From Lingula anatina (lineage: Eukaryota > Brachiopoda > Lingulata > Lingulida > Lingulidae): a DNA stretch of 64,000 nucleotides. The first letter of the stretch is position 1. Each line of letters begins with the position of its first letter. The DNA is taken from contig NW_019775758.1 in assembly GCF_001039355.2 (NCBI RefSeq), forward strand, positions 192,738 to 256,737. The letters run 5' to 3'. Both the position numbers and the translations under genes were made by a program. The notes under the pieces were generated by a model. That model did not search any database. It saw only the letters and a program-made list of their open reading frames with translations, and was not told the origin of the DNA. Positions 47,901-60,700 of this stretch are shown piece by piece.

Positions 47901-48742
47901 TTTTTCATTTCATTTTCTGCAACCGATGACTATGTTGAATAAACGTGAAATGTGTCCAAGATCCAAGCAAATGGAATAATTTAATGTCCACTTTATTTGT
48001 TTTCCTTATTTAATCTACTTATTTATCCATTTATTCTGTTTCTTTTCGTACAAAGACCGTATGTAGCCAGGGGAGTTGTTAGCAGTTTCTTTTGTCCCAG
48101 ACCAACAGAAAGGCACTGTCCTTTTTTTAAGTCAGCGTCTAGCTGAATACTACAGGCGGTAATTATCAACCTTTTAGCACGTTTTGTAGGCCTTCATCAG
48201 TCACTACCCACCCACCCCACCCCACCCCATCCCACCCGGGACCCAAATATTGGTCCCAGCCTAAAGCTATGTGTAAATTCATATAAATTATAGGAAATAC
48301 CCTTGAATACTCACGTTGACTCGCATAGTATAGGTATAGTTCGCTTCCTATTAATACTGTCCAGTAGTCTACTCTCACAGCCTCTGTCCCTCCAGCGAGT
48401 GCCACACCCACCACATGGTCGACTGCACTTTGACCAGCTTGACCACGATGACCAGGAGTCAGGGACTGAAGGAAAAATGAGATAAAGATATTTTATAACA
48501 ACAGTATATTTGTGTTAAAGAATCCAGGTATTAAATAGAGATTGGGGGTGTATTTCTTTTGATTTATAGCAAAGAATGGCATTTTTCATGTTTAAATCTA
48601 ACAATTTATGAATCGTGTGAATTTTTGACAGTAAAAAGACCGTACAGTTTTACCTGGAAACTTTGGAAGAAGTTTTGGGAAAAATCGATTCCCTCGCCTA
48701 AGCCATTACAAGAGCAATTTATGTGTATAATAAAAATGACGA

Positions 48743-48788
<46 letters not shown>

Positions 48789-51700
48789 GCCTTAAAATGA
48801 CAGAGGCTTAGGCTTCGTTCACATGCAATGTCTATTTTCTAATTTCTATTTTCTATTTGCGCTATCTTATGATCACGGTCTGTGCCCTGAACATCCCGCC
48901 GCGTAATTACTGGCAGCGCGAGCCAGTTACTTATAGTAACTTATAGTAACTGGCTCGCGCTGACAGTAATTACGCCGCGGGATATTCAGGCCACAGACCG
49001 TGATCATAAGACATACCGCAAATAGAAAATAGAATTTAGAAAATAGACATTGCATGTGAACGAAGCCTTAGTTTTCGTAATGAGCAATACAGATTAATAT
49101 TTCTTTGTTTTCGTACCTATGCATTCTCCATCGACTTTAATGAAATTATCACAACACACGTCATAGCTCCAATAGTAATAGTTCCTTTTACAAGCAGGAA
49201 GTTTGGTGCCAGTCACCGCATGCTCACAATCATTACATCCGGGTTCTTCCACCACCATCCTGGTGGGAATTGGAATGGTGGTAGTTGCCGTGGTGGTTTC
49301 TGCTGTAGATGGCGCTGTAACTGGCAGGTATCTGTACGTTAGGCGGAACCCATGGCGTTCTCCGTATCCCATTAGACCTTCTGCAAGACCGCGGAACTTA
49401 ATCAAAACTTCGTTGGTTTCGGAATATATGTACGTCGTTGGTTTGTCCATACAGCAGAATCTGGAAAGGAATGAAAAAAATAGTAATAGAACAGCCGTCG
49501 ACAAGAAGAGTGTTATGAATTTAATAGAACTTTAGAAAAACAGATAATAGATGTGACCATTTGAAAAAAAAAATAGTTTCTTGGAACTATGGGACGAGAT
49601 GAGGCATCCCCTTTTAAAAGTGTCTAAAGATTAAAGTGTCGAAAATCTTTCCAAGAGGGGCATATCGAGATTGAAATATAACAGCACAAATAAACCATTG
49701 GGCAGTATCCCTCCGACAATAAATACAGAGTAATACATAACAGCTACTGCCTGTCAAAGTAAAACATGTGGTTACCTTTTGGATGTCTCGACCAATTTTT
49801 GTCCGTAATTAATCTCCACGTAGTCGACACACCCATCTGGTTCACAGTACATTCCATAGCGAGGCCCGCTGAAGTGAAGTTCTATGCGAGTGCCCTCTGG
49901 CGACTGCAGAGAAGAGCCAATTAATTTCCATTAATCTATTTGTACATCTACTTATTTGTTCCGGCACTGCGTTATTATTGTCGAATTTGACTTTAAAGAA
50001 ACCAAAGCTTCAGCACGCAAAAAAGATGCAGTAAGACCCACCAGTTAGGTTTAATACTTTGTTTCCGAAGTTCAAAGATGCAATACTGTGTCATAATAAT
50101 GTCAATCACAAGTATAATGACAGTCCAAATATCCCCACCTTGATGAGCCAGTTACACGTCTGCCCGCCACGGTAGGAGAAGAAGTGCTCTGGAGACCAGT
50201 AGTTTGGAGAGTAAAAACTGTCTTCTTTTTTCTCAGCGTAGAGAGTAGCACCGCAGCCGTCAGCTACAAAACAGTAAGTAGATTTAGGTATACTTATGGG
50301 CATTAAAACTTGGTCACAATACCAGAGCTCGTTACTTGAGCATGAAAGTGTTGGTTAAAATATTTTGCTATCAGGTTTCGTCAGGTTTCAGCCCTCTTCT
50401 GTGTGCTCTATCAAATCTGATATATAGGAAGTAACAATGCGTTCTTGCAGCTAAAGGAATTCAATGACAACCAAATATTTATTATTATGCTCTCATAGTA
50501 TCCAAAGCAACATAATTACTAACAAAAAACATAATGTCATTGCACTTTCTAAAAATTCCTGTCATTCTCTCGCAAATTCTCACAAACTCTCTCTCACCTC
50601 CAGTTGACCACTCGAAAGATTCACAGTACCAGCCGCCAAACCCATCCGGGCAGATGCACTTGTAGCAGGCATCCGGGTCCTGGAAGCCAAAGTGCTCACA
50701 CGGTCTCTCGAGGGGCTCACGTGCGCACGGATCCCCAGGATAGACATAGGGCGTGGGTCGGGGCGTGGTTGTGGTCGTCGTTGCGATCGTGGTCGTTGTC
50801 GGCGTCGTTGTTGTTGTGGTTGGTGTCGTAGTAGTAGTTGTGGGCGTTGTAGTTGTTGTTGTTGGTGTAGTAGTTGTTGTCGTTGGCGTAGTCGTGGTTG
50901 TTGTAGGCGTTGTCGTAGTAGTAGGTGTTGTTGTAGTTGTAGTCGTAGTAGTAGTAGGCGTTGTCGTAGTTGTCGGAGTTGTTGTTGTCGTCGTAGTTGT
51001 AGCGGTCGTTGTAGTTGTTGGCATTTTCGTTATGACTCTCCTGGTAGTTTTCGGACGCGGAGTTCTAGAATCGTAGATAACCCTCTCTGCCGGTTCCTCC
51101 ACGAAGACGGCTCGAAATGACAGCTGAAAGCCGCGCCTCTCTTTGGCGGGCAGTGTTTTAGTCTCCGAGGAACGGAACAGCACGGTGGCGAAGTTGGTCT
51201 CCGAGATCATGGTAGCGTTTGGTTTATCTGTACAACAAAACCTTTAAAGAAGAAAGCAGTCACCGTGAAGTGATTTTTGTATTGGAAAAGAATTGCTTCC
51301 CAGTAAGATGGCAACAAATTCGCAAGGTAGATAAAATAAATTTTAAAAAAATCTTTTTAATGCCTTTATTTGCTTGAGAATTCAAAGGGCACCTGTAGCC
51401 TCCCCCTCCGTATAAACATGTAGATAGAGTATATGTACACATCCATGTTAGTTTCCTAATTAAATGCATCTGCGTATTTATCGTCAACATTTCTATGGTG
51501 TACCAATATTACACCAGAAATCAGTGGATGTTCATTTGATTTTTAATTTAAGGTATTTTACAAACAACAGATCTGAGCAATTTGCAGCATTTCATTGATG
51601 AACAGTAGCTTTGTTTTAGTCTATTTATTTCAAGCATTGAATACTACCACGACACCGTTCGACAGCAAACGGAATCCACTTACCAGGCGCCAGTTGTTCC

Positions 51701-54700
51701 CAGACTTTGACCATACCGGACTTCAACGTAGTCCACGCACGTGTCCAGGTAATACTTTCTACAATGGAGGCCAAACCTGGGGCCTGAAAACCGCATTTCT
51801 ACCTTCATATCCTGTGGTGCCTGGAACATGGATAGAAGATTATGATAAACGGGATGGATGAAACGTACACATGCGCTGTGTGTGTCAAATGTAAGGGTCA
51901 ACCATCGCTGTTTTAGGAACATAGTCAACATATCTGAAGTCCTGGATTAAAAGCAGACATGCACGATAGGCGCTGCATGTTGCCTATATGGCGCTTTCAA
52001 GTCAGTTTTGAGAATAAAAGATGTAGCTACTCAGTACGTCAAATCCAATAACAATAAATATATCCATTTATTTAGCAGAGAAATTGTTTTACATTTGCTG
52101 ACTCTTTAAGTTACTGCAATAGTACCTGGTATAAGTATATAAATCGTAAATAAGATCCATTCAAATACAAGTGGGTATTGCAAGAAGAAAACGTGACTGT
52201 GAAATTAAGTATGGCACATAGGCCCTATCATTTGTTTGGGGATGTGGCTTTTTGTATTTATTTCATCACAAATTTAATTGTGGCTGTGAGTGGACTTAAT
52301 AGAGTGGGAGGACACATATCAATCAGTTATCTGACGAAAGATGGAAAGCAAAAACGAAATTGTGCTAACCTTGATGAGCCAGTTGCACTCCTGTTGTTTG
52401 GGGTATTGCCGGCTTCGACTGACGTACCCTGGAGATCGTATGATTTGCCAGTAGTTGGTAGCGACCTTCACTCCACCACAACTTTCTGGAGAATACAGAA
52501 GGATTCCATCAGCTGTTGTGTTGGTATAACAGCTAGTGTTTAAACTGTTGTTTACATTTACTATTTTCATGTCTATATATCTAGAGTATCTGTCTCAGGA
52601 AATGAGGCTATCCAGGTGAATGATCTATTGAATGTGAGATTCTCCTTTAGTAATAAATGTGTGTGATACTTTGTTATATTGGTGAAATAGCGTTAAATGG
52701 CAATATGTAATTTTCCATTTAATGTACGCTAAAAAAAAAAAAAAAAAACTTAGAGTTACAAATAGTAAGAGATTCAAAACTCACCTCCTACAGAGGGCGC
52801 TGTGGTAGAACAGTAAGTGCCGCCAATGCCGTCAGGACAGACGCAGCGGTCGCAGTAGTTAGGGTGCTGGTAACCATCAAAGCTGCACTTTCTTTCCAAT
52901 TTATTCCAATAACAGGAATCTAGGTAGAAGCAAAATCATTCATAAGGCCTGGACACGAATGAGGCGTCATTTTTGTCATGTTACAAATTCCAGTATGTTA
53001 TGCTCGTTATTTGTAAGAAACAAAGCCTTATGTAGATAACGTGTCGCCAACAAGAACTTTTACACTATAAAATGATGTACACCTAAGAAACAGTGTGTAT
53101 TACGTAATCAAGAAGTGCGTAATACGCATACACAATGTGTGTAGCATGTGATCTGCTCACCTCTACCTTCTCCCTGGCAGTAATACCGGTTGATGGTCTT
53201 TGCGTCATAGAATGCAATATTTTCAGCGTGGCCCATGGATTTTTGTAACAGCGCATCTTGGGTTTTCATGGTTTTGTAATTCCACTGAGATGCGAAGATC
53301 TGAAAAAAGCAGCGATAATGATACTTAGAATGGGGATTCTGGTGTTAATGTTGCCACAAACCTTAAGTTATGGTTATGCACTTACATGAGATTTCAATGT
53401 ACATGTGGAACGTATCGTAAAAATTCATCGGATATTTCATTAAAGATTTCAGATAAATATTTCCTTTCGGTCAAAAGTGACAAATATTTGATTGCTTTTT
53501 TTTCTACTCCAGTCGTTAAAAAAGGAAAACAATCTCACCCCAGCTTCGTAGTGCATGATAGAACCCACGTCGTAAGGCGCCCCACTGGTGTTAGCGCTGA
53601 ACTCTGATACCATACGGAAGGAGCTTTCGAACCCCTGGAGTATATTGTCCCACATCACTGTGATATAGTCGTCCCTGTCTGGCCGCGCGTGTTCGTGCCA
53701 CAACCCAAGCGCGTGGCCAAGCTCGTGTGAGACCACCGACCTCTGTAAATGATATATACGTTTTAGGAGATGTACTTCTACAAATAATCCAAGTTGTAGA
53801 ACATCCTTATCCCCAAATGGAAAAAGTATCGACACAATTGTACAAGATAAAATGTATTCCATGCGCTGTTTCATTCGAATTCTGGAATCGCTTGTAGCAG
53901 TAATCATTTTGAAAAGCGTAACTCACGTGAATACACTCGGGTCCAAGGTAGATGGGCTGGCGATTGCCTGTGGCGTATGGGAAGCGTGCTACAAAGGACA
54001 TACACCTGAAAGAAAATGAGTTTTTTCTTGATGATTTATTCTTAAATCCACAGTCCCATATGGTTTATCATAGCTTTGCATGTTATTATATGTACTGTTA
54101 TCGACTTCCTCTCTCTTTCTCTCTTACACACACACACAGACACACACACATACACACTACTTTTTGCTATTGATTAACTATAGATCACCTTCTATACATA
54201 ACCCTTACAAATTTAATGACAAAATCTTGAACTAACCCTCCTATGGGCTTCACGAACACCATAACCGTGCTATCGAACTCCCTCTGGTCAGGTATCTCCT
54301 GGAAATACACGCACGTCTTCTCCTCCCAGTGGCGGATAGCCGCTCGGATCACCTCTCTTTCGTCCTCATCTTGAAATGAGAATTCACAGATAGAATTTAA
54401 TCAAAATAATTCCGTAAGCCTGATATTTTTCTTACAGTCACTTGTATAACAGGGTGCTTGTTTAGAGGACGGCTTATGATGTTAAACGTAATGTTGAGTC
54501 AGCATTACTGTGTGTAGTGAAACATGCTGAGTACACATTATTTTTATTAATTAATATTATTTAGCTTGTGGTGTGTTGTTTACCTTCTTTCCAAAACACT
54601 ATGCAAAAAAAAAGGATGCTTCGAAAGTGCACAGAATGGATTGATTAGATGAAGGACTGTTGCTCACCATGTGTTTCATTTTCTGCCCTGTTAAAAGCAT

Positions 54701-57700
54701 AATAAATAGGCATTGGCCACGCCCTGCTTTTTCTGGGGTTCTTATACAGAGGATAAATCTTGCGTTTTGGTCTTCCTCTACATTTGTCTAGCGCTTCCTT
54801 AGCTTCCTCGTATGTAAACATGATGTCCTGAAGCTTTATGTCCTCAAGACAGAATCCTTGGGGCGGGCACTGAGCAATTAGAAAAAGAAATGCAAGTTTA
54901 GATGAAGGAAAAACAGTTTCCATGTTTGGGTTTTACAACTATATTTGATACAACTAACGCCTTATTTTTCCTAGAAATGTACTCCAGAATCGGGTTACAC
55001 TAAGTCACACTAAAAACGTTCAATGAGACAACTTTAGATGTGGAACGCGAGGTGACATGAAAAGGCTTTCACGTTTGAGTGCGGGCTCGATACATTTTAC
55101 GTCCCCCAATGTCACGATTGCGTGAGATCTTTCAATGTGTATTCGATGCCATACACAGTTGTACTCATAACTTCGTTTTGGTAGATATGTGTACATTATT
55201 TGCAGTCGGGTATCAGCGTTGTGTGGATCGGAGGATAAGGTAACCGCAATGACTTCAGGTGAATTGTCGTCAGGCAATTATGGCGGGTGCCATAAAATTG
55301 GCTAATATTGAGAGGGTATCATGTAAATGGGGGCTTAGACTTAGCACATGGTGAGAAAACGATGTGGTTTTCGTTTAACCACCGCAGTGTTGATAAGTTT
55401 TTATGGAGGGTTATCTAGGTACAATTGCGCACAATCTAAGGTACTTGAAAGTTTTGAATAAGTTCTATACATGAGTGTCGTGATCGAGAGTTGAAGAAGC
55501 ACCGGTCCTTTAAACTTTCTGGTTATACTTTTGAATCATAGTTGTGATAGGATGAATACAAAAACTAAAAAAAATCGCCACATTTTAGGTCTAACAATGT
55601 TATCGTATCATCTGAATACAGAGATTTTGACAAAATGGTACAAATCATTGCTAACTTCGGTGACATTCTTGTGCCACAGCAGTTATTCGCATCAGTGATT
55701 TTTTTTGATTTTCTGATAACCACGTTTTCCACAAATTTGCAAAATGATAAAGGGTGATGCTGAATACGCCCTTCAGACCTATACCGAACTGATATTACAC
55801 AGAATTGAAAAAGATAAACGGTTTTAAACAGAAATGACAATAACACACGACGCACCTGTTTTGATTGTTTCAAGCATAGGCACCTGTGTAGTTCTCCCAA
55901 AACGCACGTGGTGGCTGTGAACTCCTCTTTGGTCATCCCCCGATACTTCTGCCATTCCCGAAGTTCATTCCTCTCCTAGAATAATATCAAATAGAACGCT
56001 AAATTGGTATCATACTCCTTATTTAAAGGGTTAACACAGGTTTGTGTACAAATAAACATATGCCAGGACGGCTACCCTTTCATGCATTTACTGGCTACTT
56101 GGAAAGATATTTCCCATATTGTCATTTATATGGAAAAATATATGATATGATATGATATGATATGGTATGCCCCTTTTTCATTTCTTGACTCCAAGAAAGG
56201 TGCCTTTCATTTCAGCAAAACACTATTGTGTTATAGGCATTGCTTCGAATGTCCTGCAATGTCAAAGTGTTTCACTATTTCCAGTTTATTTCTTTTAATT
56301 GTTTATTCCCTTGTAGATTTTAATTCTAATTAAAAAATATATTCCTAAATCAAAATTTTGTGAAGCTGCTAAAATGAAAAATCAAGTTCTTTTATAGCTC
56401 TTTACAAGCGGGCAGATTCGTCTTCAAAGATATATGTACACCATGGTCACTAAGGGCAGAATTGACCATAACAAACTTTCGCACCGAAAATCCCCATCCA
56501 GGCACCGCCGATGCCCGCATACCTTCTCGCTTGTGACTTATTAGTCAAAGATAAAACGCATAACTTGCAGAGTTGTGGCGTTAGGGGTCAGATCATTAAG
56601 GGTTTCTGTGTCACGTCCTTAAGCATGAACTAGTTCTTGAATTCGTTCTGGTGACGTCCTCAATGAGGATAAAACGCGTCACCCTGCGTCCCTTGAGAAT
56701 ATGCTGTGTGCTTACAAATTACAGTGTGGTGCAACGCTCCCGCCTTAATTGGATGCCACCGTCCATCTCTTCCATGCTTAGCGCATTTCTGTACGGACGT
56801 TTAACCATTAAGATATAGATTCGGTCCAATCATTTAGAATTAGGTGTATAACAATGCTTGTGACGCATTTTCTGTGAACAAAATTGCGTGAGTTATTATC
56901 TGAAGGTCGTATGAAATTCCAGGCTCTTTATTTCACGTTTTATTGCATGTTTCGTACAGATATATGTGCTACAGTTTCAGCGTCTCAATGCATTTATATC
57001 GAAATAACGGTTTGCACATGCGCATCAGTGCACGCTTCGTTAGTTCTTCTACCAGCTCCATGAGGCACCCGAAAAGACGTGGTTCACAAAACAGTTGAAC
57101 GCCAGGGTAATATTCTCTTGCACTGATGTTTGTGATGGGAAGCCGCAAAGGGTGGTCTCCGCGACCTTAGTCCTCTTTTATAGGCCATTTCACTCGCTAT
57201 CAAAGAACCTTCAGCGTGGACCCTTTAAACATGCCTTCAAAAACCATGGCAATATTGCAACATAAAACGGAACATTTGACGCTGTAAAGTTGTGGGGTTT
57301 TAGATGAGAGCTTCTATGTTGGGGGAGGTTCGCTTGACATGGTTTAATTACAGATGGGTTCAGCGTTGTGCAGTAATATACAATTCAAGGGGGATTATTT
57401 GGTGGCTATTTTTGTCGAAATCGAACCTCTTTGATAGAAACTGCATGGTTACAACACTGGCGATCAATAATGCCAAAAATTAAAGTGAACGTTCATTTAA
57501 ATCTATAACCTAATTTAATCTTAAAAATCCTATGATTTCGATGTTTTCATTTTTGCATAACTTTGCAACGGTCCACTGTTGACAGGCTTTTAAGTTGCAC
57601 AAATCATCATTCTTGCCTCAGATATCATTGGTGTAACGCGTTAAGGTTGTTTACTCGTGTCGTTGGCTTTGATACAATAAAATGTGGGTATGAACATATT

Positions 57701-60700
57701 TCTTTATGGTAAGTGTATGATATAAGTTCAAGGTTTTAACGCGTTACCTTGACCCCCCTAACGCGTGCAGGTATCTTCCGGGATTGTTGTCCTTTTTAAC
57801 GACAAAAGTGACGTACGCATATATAACCTTCGTATGAAAATTTGGACAATAGCTTGTTTACGTCTCTATCCCAGTGCAATCACAGATACATGTGATAACT
57901 GGCTTACAGATCGTTGAATTACAGCATGGACATTATGCTAATGTCTTCTTAAGATCTGGCTCCTCCACAGTTTCAAAGTATACCCCAACGTACGTGATAT
58001 TACAAACAAATATGTTGTGACTGACCTCGGGTAATTATTTCAAAATTGGAATATTTTCATCCAACCCATCCAATTAGTTCTACTTCAAAACAAAAGATGC
58101 AACAAAAAGATAAAAAAAAGTGCACTAGACGGCGCTAGGGTACAAAGGAAAGTAAGAACATAAAGATGCCTCCAATGAGATAACTGCCCAGAACTGACGT
58201 CAATGGTGGCATAGCGCTTCACATCAAAAACATATATGGGTCACCAATGAGGAAGATTACATTTTAAGAAATAACACCAAATATTGGCTATACAAATGGG
58301 TTAATTATTCATGTGTAATTTGACAACGAAATGGCGTTTCGAAAGTGTCGCATTCTGTACAACATGATTGACAATAATTTTGCAAAGCATGGACGTTGTT
58401 CGATTTCACAACGGCTTCAGCTGGTTTTGAAACAACAGAAGGTGAACCGCTAACCTTAAGTATAGCGTAATGACGACATGGGTATCAATCCTCAATATAT
58501 AAACAGGACGCAAGGTACATTTTAAGGTTGATAAGTGTGTTATTTAAAAGATGGACTTTCTGTCTTGACATGGGGTCATTCTTAGCGTGTCAATCTTACG
58601 AGAAAGTCGTTTTATTCTTCTACTAGTACAAGCGGTAAACTAGGAAGACGCGAATCATCAGCCTGTGATAAATGAAAGCACGTGCTTCTCATTCATTTTT
58701 ATAATGTCTTGCTAGTGTGTACGGTTTGGGTGCATTCTATCATTTATTTGGCTTGCCTGACTATTACGCCTGTATGATAGTATGACATGAATCTAGATTA
58801 AGACTTATTTTTAAGCTACATTTCTCTCCTATACTCTAGCGGTGATTATACTGAATACTAATATATATTGTATGTGACAAGTTGCACAGTGAAACATCAC
58901 ATTTAATACAACTTCATGAACATATGCTTTTAAATGACCAGATTTACCGCTGCCTATCCTGTGAGAACACTTCATACACAATGCAGACCCATGTCATGTA
59001 TAATACAAATGATAATTCCAAACTGAACAGAACAAGAAATGAGTGCCATTATGGGAAAGGGATGGTTGATTTTCATATCAAATGGAGACAGATTATCTTT
59101 ATTTCTTTCATACTTCGTTCTCATTAAGCTATCACAAGGAGTTTAATGAGCTGTTTAACTATCCTTTTGTCCGTTAACGCGGGGTTGATGGGTGCGACTA
59201 TTCACCGGGCTGAACGCAGACGACAATTTTAATGAGATATCATTTGCAAAATTTTGAAATAATTGACAGTAATTTGAATATTATTGGAGTTAGGACAGTA
59301 GTACCTATCAGTTTCATGTATGATTTGTGGTAATTGTTTACGTTATAGTTTCCGAAACCAAGTAATTCATGGCTTTCTTTGTTTATGTTTTTGTCTGTGA
59401 CACGGTAATTTAATCAAATTTATTCAGATACGTTTCACCTGCTTAAATTATCGTCCCACGTTCGATCCTTGTTTCCATGAAAATGCATTCCTTTATTCCG
59501 TGCCAACTGCAAATCAACTTTTACCTCATCTTTTGTTTTGGTTTTTGTTATGACGTCACAGAACTTGAATTAATTTGGGTTCATTGGCATTTTAACGTTC
59601 TAGGTTTGTTACGTTCTATGTTTGTTTCGTTCTAGGTTTGTTACGTTCTATGTTTGTTACGTTCTAGGTTTGTTACGTTCTATGTTTGTTACGTTCTAGG
59701 TTTGTTACGTTCTAGGTTCATTCGAAGAGGAGGATAATTGACGTGTAGATTTTACTTTTTTATACAATGTCACAAAAACATGAATTTACCAAGCAAAATT
59801 GCATTTGAGTAAAAAACATTGATGTCTTAATTTACTTTAATAGTTTCCGCAAGGACGAATGTACTTTGACTCTCTTAGATACTCGTTTAAAAGGGCGTTT
59901 TACATTATGCTATACGGGCGAACGCCGATTTTAGCATGATGAATTCCCTGCAGTTTCGTCTCACACTCGTCCTCTTTATTGGACCAAACCCCAGTAGCCA
60001 GACTTTCATTGCTTTTAAATACAACAAGTTACAACATCAAATCACCTACACTGGTGACTATGCTGGGATGAGGGAAATATATTTGAATACATTTAATTAA
60101 ATGACACTTCTCTAACACCCAGCGGTGCCCTTAACCGAGTTCATTCATCAGACACTAAAAGGTGTGCGAACTTAATTATTCTGTTAACGATGAATAAAAC
60201 ATATGTTGTCACGAAGTGCAGCAAATATACTGAGCGTTAATTACTGTTAAAATAACTAAAAATTGACGAATGTTTAAAAGAAGGTGTGCTGTGTTTTCTT
60301 ACACGGGGCATATTTTAACTGCGAAACAGAAATTATCCTGTTTGAGTATTTTATTGGTTTAGCATTTTAAGAACAGTGTTCTTGCCTTGGTTCTTGTCTT
60401 GCTAAAAAAGACATCCCAAGTGCCATGAATAGACCTAAAACAGCATACTTCCCAACACTTCCTACCTAAAGACGGTGCATCCTAACAAACGCTGGCGTCT
60501 CGGTTATACCGATGCTAATAGCAAGCATTTAACTACATCTAAAATGCTCGTTTGGGTTTAAGCGTTTTGAATGCACCTTGCAGTCATTAATGTATATTTG
60601 AAAAGCATAGTGGTCTCCCCTAGACCCCATTTTCCCCCCAAGATGCCATTGCCGGGGCAAAGAGCGACGCGCTTCATGCCGCGGTTTTGATCGCGCGCAC

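Noticed and set aside
47668-47979. 103-codon plus-strand frame in an astacin intron
   Set aside because: Starts with an alternative codon, no splice context, no recognisable domain.
50604-51120. Three plus-strand frames opposite astacin exon 11, rich in Val or in Cys/Arg/Ser
   Set aside because: They are antisense readings of the Thr-codon array; their composition follows directly from it.
55565-55855. Extension of the minus-strand frame past astacin exon 2
   Set aside because: A CAG|GTGCGT donor ends the exon at 55856, and the following frame is intron-like; phase to exon 3 requires this end.
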